Assembly (NCBI GenBank): GCA_032622095.1
Contig: CP136064.1
Coordinates: 250,916,484-250,980,483, forward strand
Source of the DNA: Siphonodentalium dalli
Taxonomy: Eukaryota > Mollusca > Scaphopoda > Gadilida > Siphonodentaliidae
Direction of reading: 5' to 3'
DNA: 64,000 bases
How positions within the stretch are numbered: the first letter of the stretch is position 1; each line of letters opens with the position of its first letter. The translations under genes and the position numbers were made by a program. Under the pieces are notes generated by a model. That model had not been told where the DNA came from and did not search any database. It worked only from the letters and a program-made list of their open reading frames with translations. This document shows, piece after piece, positions 59,301 through 64,000 of the stretch.

Positions 59301-59715
59301 ACTGCAAAAATAAGGCGAAGCGGACGGCGCTAGGGCGAAGAAGTCGCCCTTGTCGCCCTCTCGGCTGGTCCCTGATTCTGCTTAGGCCTCATCTTCTGGG
59401 AGGTATCTATAGTCTCAAATTAACATTGTTTTTAGTTACTTTACCACTTTTGTTCAGTTTCTATATCCCCTAATTTGCAGAAGATAACATGCATAATAGA
59501 GGTGACTAATGGTCACACTAAAGTCACCCTCGGGGGATCTCATATTGCAAATGTCAGACACTATATTCAAGGCTTGCCAATGCGAAGAGCTTACATCAAT
59601 TTAAGCAAGCCTCCAATACAAATTTATATAACAAACATATCACACACCTGTTTCGCCTTCTCCATCTTTATTTTTTTCTTTGTTCTCACGATTCTCTTGC
59701 TCTAAATTCAGCGAC
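35308..59715 (-). CDS. sppl3, signal peptide peptidase-like 3 (11 exons seen, 5' partial)
   Basis: Eleven minus-strand exons join in frame with consistent phases, giving 1024 coding bases (about 340 residues) to a TGA at 35308. The product is an SPPL3-type intramembrane aspartyl protease. In animals these multi-pass Golgi proteins cleave type II membrane proteins such as glycosyltransferases. The motifs are intact: YD in LLVYDVFW (exon 46925-47031), GLGD in MLGLGDI (exon 40715-40760) and QPALLYLVP (exon 35932-36041). Wording such as [37 protein letters not shown] and [11 protein letters not shown] is typical of SPPL3 rather than SPP or SPPL2. The first visible exon begins with the residues SLNLEQEN, so the N-terminal exon (about 35 residues, first membrane segment) must lie beyond 64000. 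Introns are full of transposons. One donor is duplicated (see 37796-37910). Confidence 0.95.
35932..36041 (-). CDS. sppl3 exon with PAL motif
   Basis: Acceptor TTATTTCAG and donor GTAAGA. Encodes [19 protein letters not shown] and then [11 protein letters not shown], ending AYLK. It carries the QPAL motif near the active site and the last membrane segment. The longer open frame around it is not coding beyond the splice sites. Confidence 0.95.
36519..36890. mobile_element. TTAA MITE with two opposed hairpins, type 1
   Basis: TTAA at 36519-36522 and 36887-36890; ends CCCATTACCCAACA and TGTTGGGTAAAGGG. Same order as 17709-18058, with the two near-perfect hairpins at about 36666-36731 and 36794-36860. 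In the sppl3 intron 36042-37869. Confidence 0.85.
37600..37790 (-). repeat. Inverted single unit of the 14290-14895 repeat
   Basis: The minus strand reads AACATGGCTACCGGCAGCC and GGGAGC in the order seen in the tandem array at 14290-14895. Confidence 0.55.
37796..37910 (-). repeat. 51-bp tandem duplication of an sppl3 exon end and donor
   Basis: Two identical 51-bp units (37796-37846, 37847-37897) plus 13 bp of a third. Each contains the last 37 coding bases of the exon (ending TACTTCTTAG) and the donor GTAAGTATATAATC. 51 is a multiple of three and the frame stays open through the intronic piece. Use of the second donor (exon end 37819) would add [17 protein letters not shown]. Confidence 0.9.
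37870..38020 (-). CDS. sppl3 exon after GLGD; two possible donors
   Basis: Acceptor CTATTTACAG; proximal donor GTAAGT after 37870, identical distal donor after 37819. Encodes [16 protein letters not shown], a short loop with PPPPP, then [14 protein letters not shown]. The length to the proximal donor keeps phase 1 into the PAL exon; so does the distal one. Confidence 0.95.
38021..40143. other. sppl3 intron; no other gene seen
   Basis: Poly-A and poly-T runs near 38130-38220. No supported exon on either strand. Open frames at 38816-39142 and 39559-39807 lack domain signal. Confidence 0.45.
40144..40427. mobile_element. TTAA MITE with one hairpin core, type 3 ends
   Basis: TTAA at 40144-40147 and 40424-40427; ends CCCTTTGAGTGCCAGGTCCG and GGCACTGAAAGAG. 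One hairpin of the shared core (about 40194-40259), right arm shortened. Related copies at 53772-54191 and 55168-55879. Confidence 0.8.
40715..40760 (-). CDS. sppl3 micro-exon with GLGD motif
   Basis: Only 46 bp, acceptor TCTTTTCAG and donor GTAAGTATAT. Encodes [15 protein letters not shown], with the second catalytic Asp in GxGD. A naive ORF scan misses it. Confidence 0.95.
41263..41351 (-). CDS. sppl3 exon
   Basis: Acceptor CATTCCAG and donor GTAAGTC. Encodes [20 protein letters not shown] and then SLPGKLVFP, matching the loop between YD and GLGD segments. Confidence 0.9.
41599..41905. mobile_element. TTAA-flanked MITE, second copy
   Basis: TTAA at 41599-41602 and 41902-41905; ends AGGTACTCAATCTAATCAGA and TCTGATCGGATTGAGTACCT. 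Interior TTTGATGGGTGGGTTCCTCG is shared with 9043-9490. A fragment of the same family lies at about 37300-37400. Confidence 0.8.
42255..43446. mobile_element. TTAA element, 1.2 kb, CACGTTGAGTGCC ends
   Basis: TTAA at 42255-42258 and 43443-43446; perfect terminal repeat CACGTTGAGTGCC and GGCACTCAACGTG. The hairpin word CTACGAGTTATCTCGTAG recurs at about 42271, 42328 and (inverted or with one change) 43210 and 43277. No transposase reading; the minus open frame 42894-43301 has no domain signal. Confidence 0.8.
44270..44945. repeat. Tandem repeat (about four units of 130-140 bp) with ACGG tail
   Basis: Units contain GGGCCATAACTCTGTAAAAA, ATCAAACCCATATTCGAA and CATATACCAAATTTGGTT, followed by a GGAC/AGAC tract (about 44874-44945) and a hairpin with TTTACCATACATGGTATGGG. 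Non-coding. Confidence 0.75.
45150..45411. mobile_element. TTAA MITE with two hairpin cores, type 2
   Basis: TTAA at 45150-45153 and 45408-45411; ends CCCTGCCATGACTGGAGC and CCAGTCATAGAAGGG. Hairpins at about 45197-45260 and 45297-45361. Confidence 0.8.
45490..45561 (-). CDS. sppl3 exon
   Basis: 72 bp, acceptor TTTTTCCAG and donor GTAAGTATC, phase 0 on both sides. Encodes [20 protein letters not shown] and AENP, the segment after the YD helix. Confidence 0.95.
45715..45910. mobile_element. Partial double-hairpin MITE, CAAGCCTTG family
   Basis: AGTGTGTCTGACATTTGCAG at the left, one hairpin (GTGAATTTAGTGATGTTAC with CTAGCATCACTAAATTTGCC) and the spacer word AGTTTCTATATATCATAATTTG. The right half is missing. 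Confidence 0.6.
46613..46868. mobile_element. TTAA MITE with hairpin cores, type 2
   Basis: TTAA at 46613-46616 and 46865-46868; ends CACTTTGATGACGGGGAGC and CTCCAGTCATGGCAGGG. The first hairpin is decayed; the second (about 46743-46822) is intact. Confidence 0.8.
46925..47031 (-). CDS. sppl3 exon with YD motif
   Basis: Acceptor CTTTTACAG and donor GTAAGTC. Encodes [19 protein letters not shown], then [16 protein letters not shown], with the first catalytic Asp in YD. Confidence 0.95.
47528..47640 (-). CDS. sppl3 exon
   Basis: Acceptor CATTTCAG and donor GTGAGTT. Encodes [17 protein letters not shown], then a membrane segment ending [10 protein letters not shown]. Confidence 0.95.
48236..48345 (+). 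repeat. 21-bp tandem repeat, five copies
   Basis: Unit AAATGCTACCATTCTCTATAT, one copy with a single change (TTTTC), the last cut short. Confidence 0.9.
48650..49085. repeat. Tandem repeat with ACGG tail
   Basis: Two to three units with TTATTGAAATCGGTTCATA and AAGTCAAAATAAGTCGAAAA, ending in a GGAC tract (49052-49080). From 49090 to 49330 the word ATGTGGCT recurs irregularly. Confidence 0.75.
50734..50812 (-). CDS. sppl3 exon
   Basis: Acceptor CTCTTTTACAG and donor GTAAGTA. Encodes [19 protein letters not shown], then ACSNGQ, matching the SPPL3 segment before ISFG. Confidence 0.95.
51110..51600. repeat. Tandem repeat, units about 165-175 bp
   Basis: Units with GGAATAAAAGCTCG, ATTATGCATGTTGCA, TAAGTCGAAAAAGG and GTGCACAGGTTCCCATGGT; a further partial unit lies at about 50440-50660. 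Minus open frames are by-products. Confidence 0.7.
51601..52740. other. sppl3 intron; no gene seen
   Basis: Contains one hairpin (ATTACTTGCGCCAG at 51878 with CTGGACGCAAGTAAT ending 51911). No supported exon. Confidence 0.45.
52741..53194. repeat. Tandem array of a short palindrome (about 12 copies)
   Basis: The palindrome AGAGCGGTATACCGCTCT flanked by GCTAA and TTAGC recurs about every 30-50 bp. Near-perfect copies are at about 52781-52808, 52859-52885 and 53091-53122; others (52741, 52820, 52907, 52919, 52951, 52980, 53040, 53129, 53162) are diverged but keep the arms. Spacers are unrelated or share CCAAA/CCTGG words. No coding signal. Confidence 0.85.
53195..53771. other. sppl3 intron; no gene seen
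   Basis: No exon, repeat end or RNA gene that I can support. Confidence 0.4.
53772..54191. mobile_element. TTAA MITE with hairpin core, type 3 ends
   Basis: Degenerate left TTTA then CCCCTTTCAGTGCCAGGTCC; right CTGAAAGGG then TTAA at 54188-54191. One full hairpin core (about 53824-53890). It contains the empty target site CAAGTATTCAT (as ATGAATACTTG at about 54034-54044) that is occupied in the copy 55168-55879. Confidence 0.8.
54192..55167. other. sppl3 intron; no gene seen
   Basis: AT-rich, with short repeats of TTGCCAAAT-like words. No supported exon. Confidence 0.4.
55168..55879. mobile_element. TTAA MITE, type 3 ends, carrying a retroposon
   Basis: TTAA at 55168-55171 and 55876-55879; ends CCCTTTCAGTGCCAGGGGCC and GGCACTGAAGGGG. 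One hairpin core (about 55761-55828). Interior inverted relative to 53772-54191, with a 263-bp insertion. Confidence 0.85.
55343..55605 (+). mobile_element. Short retroposon insertion (5'-truncated LINE or SINE)
   Basis: Flanked by an 11-bp direct repeat CAAGTATTCAT (55332-55342 and 55606-55616). The same site is empty in the sister MITE. Contains AAGCCCTTGGGCTTGTTG and GGAATAAAATATG near its 3' end. No coding signal. Confidence 0.8.
56148..57165. mobile_element. Double-hairpin MITE, CAAGCCTTG family, split
   Basis: Left terminus missing; hairpin remnant GCTAGCATCACTAAATTCACC at 56158, spacer, second hairpin (about 57045-57135), right end CACACTATTTCAAGGCTTG. Split by the element at 56202-56843. 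Confidence 0.7.
56202..56843. mobile_element. Harbinger-like MITE with 3-bp TTA duplication
   Basis: Ends GGTAGCAATACACGATTTC and GAAATCGTGTACTGCTACC; TTA on both sides (56199-56201 and 56844-56846). Uninterrupted relatives read CTGCTTAGGCCT here. A 3-bp TWA duplication is typical of PIF/Harbinger. Confidence 0.8.
57703..57822 (-). CDS. sppl3 exon
   Basis: Acceptor CCATTGTAG and donor GTCAGTA. Encodes [17 protein letters not shown], then a membrane segment [14 protein letters not shown] and [15 protein letters not shown] is highly conserved in SPPL3. Confidence 0.95.
57895..58130. mobile_element. Fragment of the AGGGACCAGC hAT-like family
   Basis: CAGGGACCAGCCGAGAAG at 57895 with GGGAGAAGTCACG and GGGAGAAGTGGG inside, as in the other copies. 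No matching right end identified. Confidence 0.45.
58440..59577. mobile_element. Double-hairpin MITE, CAAGCCTTG family, split by hAT-like element
   Basis: GCTAGCATCATCAAATGCACC at 58450 and the spacer TTAGGCCTCATCTTCTGGGA at 59381 are parts of one element; right end GTCAGACACTATATTCAAGG. The hAT-like insertion divides it. Confidence 0.7.
58493..59374. mobile_element. hAT-like MITE, 882 bp, with 8-bp duplication
   Basis: Starts CAGGGACCAGCC and ends GGCTGGTCCCTG. The 8-mer ATTCTGCT flanks both ends (58485-58492 and 59375-59382). Subterminal GGGCGAAGTGA / ACTTCGCCC repeats. No transposase. Confidence 0.9.
59648..59715 (-). CDS. sppl3 first visible exon
   Basis: Acceptor TTCACAG and donor GTGTGTG, phases 2 and 1. 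Encodes [20 protein letters not shown] and ET, the acidic hydrophilic loop after the first membrane segment in SPPL3. The preceding exon is not in the window. Confidence 0.85.
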
Positions 59716-59914
59716 CTGTGAACATATGAAAGAAATAATCACATGGACATGAATATTATTCCAGGTAGGTCAGCAATCGAAAACAATTACATTTTTGTAA
59801 CAGTTAAAGTGATGTTCAACATTCCGGTTGGGTGATCAAATAGAAATGGAGAATAATCTTGCTCAAAGTAGTTATTTTTACGAATATTAATCCAAAATGA
59901 CTTATATATGGCAA

Positions 59915-60172
59915 AATTGACGGGAGCTGCACTAGTGCAGCATTAAAAACCATGTGCCAGTGCATTCTCTTATATATGCGGGTCTCCTATAGGGAGCCTC
60001 ACATATATAAGAGAATGCACTGATTTACAAGGGCAAGGTAAATATTGTTAGGCCAATGTATTCTCTTATATATGCGAGACTCATTATGGGAGACTCGCAT
60101 ATATCAGAGAATGCAATTGGCACAGGGTTTTTTGCAAAAATTTCAAGAAGCTCCCAGTCATGAAAGGGTTAA
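59915..60172. mobile_element. TTAA MITE with two hairpin cores, type 2, left end lost
   Basis: Right end CTCCCAGTCATGAAAGGG then TTAA (60169-60172). The left starts inside the terminal repeat (TTGACGGGAGCTGC). Hairpins at about 59959-60022 and 60054-60118. Confidence 0.75.
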
Positions 60173-61240
60173 AGTGTTAATAAACAGCTACATTATGGTT
60201 TAACCAGAGGGGACATTTTTTAATTTACTTGCGCTTGCACATGACTACAGAGGTCACTTCAATACAATGTGGTGTAATAAATTTTAAAAAATCAATATAA
60301 TACTCAACATGTTGGTCACAAAGTGAATAACTAATTGGGTGTCCATTGAAAATTGACATTGTGAATATTAGATCTTGATTTGCAGCTGCAAATTATAAAA
60401 ATGTCTGTCGGAATAACGAGTTTCACACATGGCAAATTACTCCCCTACTAATGAGTGACTATGGTTTAATGGGACACAATGTATTGAATAGTGAAGATGT
60501 GGAACCAATATGTTAATGAACAAGACAGTCAAAGACTGTGGGGTCGCTCACCAGACTGCAAAGACTGATGAGACTGGGACTCTGGAGACCACAATAGTCA
60601 GAACTTTTCATAAGCACTTTGAAAAAAGTAGATCTAAACACGATATGTGGCTAGAGAGGCTTCAGTAGTGTACAGTGGGTAATTTCAAGGTGAATATCCA
60701 CCATGAAATTGCCCACTGTTCACTACTGATCACCCCCCTCCTCCAGCTCAACAAGTCCCCTCCCGACCGGGCTCCAGACTCCCAAGTCTTGGGTTGGAAT
60801 TTCACAACCGACATCTCAAACTTTCTTTAAAAAACTTCTCCAAATATGCCCGTTATTTCGTCAAAAACACTTCTTCAAATATCTCCGTTATTTAGTTAAT
60901 AAAAATAATTTCTTATTTCATAATTCGCGCTATTTCGTCATTTTGATGCATTTTTTATTCCGCAATTTCGCTGTATTTTCCTATTTCGCTTTTTCGTGGT
61001 ATTTCATATTTCGATAATTCGCTATATTTGACATATTATGGGATATTGGCATGCCTCAACGGCTGGCGTGGCATGCCACATACCCTTTATCACTGAGGAA
61101 TTTTAACTAATAGTTTTGTATTACTACAGAGTAACATTGGTCTGTATCAGGTGAGATTTTAAGAGTTGAAGAAAACTGATTTTCCTCAAAAGTTTCCTAA
61201 AAATGACCTCACGTGTACAAATCTGAACCCCACTCACCAA
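60173..61240. other. sppl3 intron or upstream; no gene seen
   Basis: One hairpin at 60668-60730 (AGTGGGTAATTTCA with TGAAATTGCCCACT). A TTTCG-rich stretch lies at about 60840-61030. No N-terminal sppl3 exon was found. Confidence 0.45.
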
Positions 61241-61249
61241 AGGACCCTC

Positions 61250-61545
61250 CATACCAAAAGCTAAATAGGCCTGATGGTTTCTGAAGAATTACTATGGAGG
61301 GAAAGAGTTATGGCCCTGGCTTCTCACCTATATGACCTGATGAACTCATTTGAACAAATCTGAATGTGAGTCAAAATATATAAACCATTTCGGTCTTTAA
61401 TATGTAGAAGAACAAAATTGATGGACGGATGGAAACATCCCAACAGAGGGATGGACGGGAGGACATACTGACAGACAAATTCAATCCAATATACCCCCCC
61501 CCCCCAAGTTTTCTTTGCAACTTTGCAAATCAGGGTATAATGAGT
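61250..61545. repeat. ACGG-family repeat with C-run hairpin end
   Basis: AAATCTGAAxxxGAGTCA and TATGGCCCTGGCTTC units, GGACGG words, then TCAATCCAATATACC followed by a C run and GGGTATAAT. The same ending (TCAATCCAGTATACCCCC ... GGGGGTATAAT) is at about 35860-35912. Confidence 0.65.
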
Positions 61546-61596
61546 ACAACTGGATAGGTGGTGGTTAAGAATATAATAGTGGAACAGCCAAGTCTG

Positions 61597-62010
61597 AATA
61601 TAGTGTCTGACTTTTGCAGAATGAGGTCACTAAAGGGTGAATTTAGTGCTGCAATCACGTAAGGTGGGCTACCTCACCAAATTCACCCTCTGTGGACCTC
61701 ATTATGCTTAGGCCTCAACTGCCATGGGAGACATAGGAACAGATTGAAGTTGTCCAGTTAATTGGTGATGTGCACCCATTGGGCACTTCAATTATCAATT
61801 TTATCTTCTGACAGCAAATTAGGGAATATAGAAACTGAACAGAAGGGAAAAAGTAAGTAGAAATGTCAATTTAAGACCTGTATACTTCCCTGAAGATGAG
61901 GCCTAAGCAGAATGAGGTCCCTGGAGAGTGTATTTGGTGATGCTAGCCTACTGTGCAGAGTAGCATCACTAAATTCACCCTCTTGGGACCTCATTCTGCA
62001 AATGTCAGAC
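61597..62010. mobile_element. Double-hairpin MITE, CAAGCCTTG family
   Basis: CAAGTCTGAATATAGTGTCTG at the left and CAAATGTCAGACATACAG at the right. Two hairpins (about 61617-61707 and 61907-61997) with an inverted spacer. Confidence 0.75.
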
Positions 62011-62211
62011 ATACAGCATTTTGTTTTGATATGATATGTTAATGATACACACAGAGCATGACTGTTTACACCTAGCTGTCAGCCAGCTAGATAACATCTG
62101 AATTGATGACTGTTATTAACTCTTTCTGTCTGGGGCTAATACCATACTTTATGGATGTTACAAGGTGTCAGTTTTTCTTGACTGCAGTGGGTGCAGGGCG
62201 GCGCAGATTGG

Positions 62212-62214
<3 letters not shown>

Positions 62215-62267
<53 letters not shown>
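62215..62267 (+). repeat. Uninterrupted G run of 53 bases
   Basis: Single-base run, likely inexact in length because of sequencing. It creates a poly-Pro open frame on the minus strand that should not be annotated. Confidence 0.9.
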
Positions 62268-62268
<1 letters not shown>

Positions 62269-62489
62269 GGTAGTGGGGACAGGGGGTGTAGAGGGGTGAG
62301 GAGGGAAAGGGGTGGAATGGGGTGTTTTGTGTCTAAAAAAAATATCAGGGGTTAAAATGGAAAAAATATTTATGTATTGGTTCATTTTGAATTGTGATTT
62401 GTTTTTTGAATTGAGCAAGGATTTAAATTTAACAATATTTTTAAAATAAATTAAATTGTTTTTTTTTTTTAAAGTTATGTTCCTGAAAC

Positions 62490-63030
62490 GGCCCCTATTT
62501 GACACACTGACCCCATTTGAACAAATCTGAACCCCAGTCACACAAGGACCCACCATACAAAATATTAGCTAAATCGGCCTGATGATTCTGGAGAAGAAGT
62601 CATTCTAATAATTACTAGGGAGAATAGAGTTATGTCCCTGATTCTGCCCCTATTTGACCCAGTGACCCCATTTGAACAAATCTGACCCCCAGTCACTCAA
62701 GGACCTTCCATACCAAATATAAGCTAAATAGGCCTGATTGTTCTTGAAAAGAAGTTGTTTTAAGAATTACTATGGCGGGAAAGAGTTATGGCCCTAGCTT
62801 CGCAACTATTTGACTCAGTGACCTTATTTTAACAAATCTGAGTCTGAGTCAAGCAGGGAACATCCACACCAAATATGAACTCATTTGGCCTTATGATACT
62901 GGAGAAGAAGATGATTGTTGACGGACGGACGGACAGACGGACGGTCAGACGGACGGACGGACGGACGACGGACGAGGAGTGATGACTATAGCTCCACCGG
63001 AGACTTCGTCTCAGGTGAGCTAAAAAGCAT
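62490..63030. repeat. Tandem repeat with ACGG tail
   Basis: About three units with CCCCATTTGAACAAATCTGA, CAAGGACC and CATACCAAATAT, ending in a GGAC tract (about 62918-62970) and a hairpin with AGCTCCACCGG and CTCAGGTGAGCT. Confidence 0.75.
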
Positions 63031-64000
63031 TCAAATTCATGCACAAAGAATGGTGTCTGTCTAAGTTAGAAGAAAATAAATACCATGATTTGTACCATAT
63101 GAACTTGCATCTTTAACCAGGGCTTCTGCTAGGGTTAAAATGTAGGGTCTGTAGAAACTAGGATAGAACCATGGTTGTGGAATCACTGAACTAAATGGTT
63201 TCCCATAGGCGACAGTGTTAACATTTTGGCCAAATTCACTGAATTGAAGCCTGCAGGCCACTCCAGTGTGATGTTTACCCAGCTAGATTGACACCAGTTG
63301 ATCACGAAAATTCATAGGTCTTGTGTTTACTTTTTAAAATAAATCCCCAAGTGTACGACAGGGCTATCCCACAGCCAAATTTGAACTGGAAAGACCCAGA
63401 ACTACAGCAGCAAGTTAAATAAATTTCCCACTCACAAAAATCCATTCCCCCATTAATTCACCAGTTTAAATTATTCAGATATGATGTACAAATCAAATAA
63501 ACACGATGTCATCCTTTAATAACATGTCATATGTATCAGGTGAAGGTCATTCTACAGTTACCTTCACCTTTAGCATTTCAAGATGCACTCGCTACCCGAC
63601 TCTGGAACACATTTAGCTCCCCAATTCCTTGTGGCCTGTCAAATGCAGATTTTGAAATTCATGCTGGCCGGTTTATTTTGGGCTATAAAATTACCGCCGC
63701 AATTTTTAAATCACACCACGCACATGTAACACCTGGTTACATGCTATTTCCATAATATTTATACATTTTATCATCTAGTAATACGACAGGGTATCCGCTG
63801 TACTGGCATGGGATTCCTTCAACGGCCCCGTTCCCCTAGCCAATTGTTCCCCTGTTGAACTGCCAGTTGAGTTAAAAAATTTAGGGTCCCATTCCCCCAG
63901 CCCAGATTTCCCTTACCATACCACAGAACACATGATATATAGGGAATGTTCAGACACAGTCAACAAATAAAAGAATAGCCTTGTATAGCTGAATATAACT
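63031..64000. other. No gene seen
   Basis: Open frame 63531-63755 has no recognisable domain. C-rich words such as CCCCGTTCCCC recur at about 63820-63915. The missing first sppl3 exon is not here. Confidence 0.4.

Noticed and set aside
62158-62556. Minus-strand open frame with a poly-Pro run
   Set aside because: Produced by the 53-base G run; no other coding evidence.

Overview
This window reads as animal nuclear DNA: split genes with GT/AG introns of 0.5 to 7 kb, AT-rich spacers and very dense interspersed repeats. The host genes recognised are metazoan (a signal peptide peptidase-like 3 gene and a C-type lectin/mucin-like gene). A LINE with a 2A-like N-terminus and several (ACGG)n-tailed repeat families point towards a marine invertebrate, most likely a lophotrochozoan such as a mollusc. 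That placement is inference; no rRNA or mitochondrial marker is present.

Left part (1 to 14 kb): two plus-strand exons are well supported. One is the C-terminal half of a C-type lectin domain (1401-1639). The other is a Ser/Thr/Pro-rich mucin-like exon (12190-12825). They have compatible phase-1 junctions and may belong to one gene. Between them lies a decayed minus-strand Ty3/gypsy LTR retrotransposon (about 4480-12170), with recognisable integrase, RNase H, reverse transcriptase, protease and nucleocapsid-like remains, a primer binding site and two diverged LTR-like ends. It is itself interrupted by other repeats.

Middle part (14 to 35 kb): repeats dominate. A plus-strand LINE (about 19262-25018; endonuclease, reverse transcriptase, C-terminal zinc knuckle) is split by a second LINE on the minus strand (about 21809-23803). 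The pair lies inside a 9 kb unit bounded by inverted repeats of about 340-380 bp with TA flanks (16352-25363). Many TTAA-flanked miniature elements carry nested hairpins. One unrecognised possible exon (29910-30066) has a degenerate inverted copy next to it.

Right part (35 to 60 kb): the minus strand carries eleven exons of sppl3, from codon-phase-matched exon 59648-59715 to the stop at 35308. They encode an intramembrane aspartyl protease with YD, GLGD and PAL motifs intact. The N-terminal exon lies beyond 64000. Its introns hold most of the nested transposons, several datable by perfect target-site duplications, and a tandem array of about a dozen copies of one short palindrome (52741-53194).

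The items most worth a second look are: unrelated-terminus miniature elements sharing one modular hairpin core; the palindrome array; the 51-bp tandem duplication that copies an sppl3 splice donor in frame; the LTR end lying 20 bp before a splice acceptor; and the 2A-like leader in the LINE.
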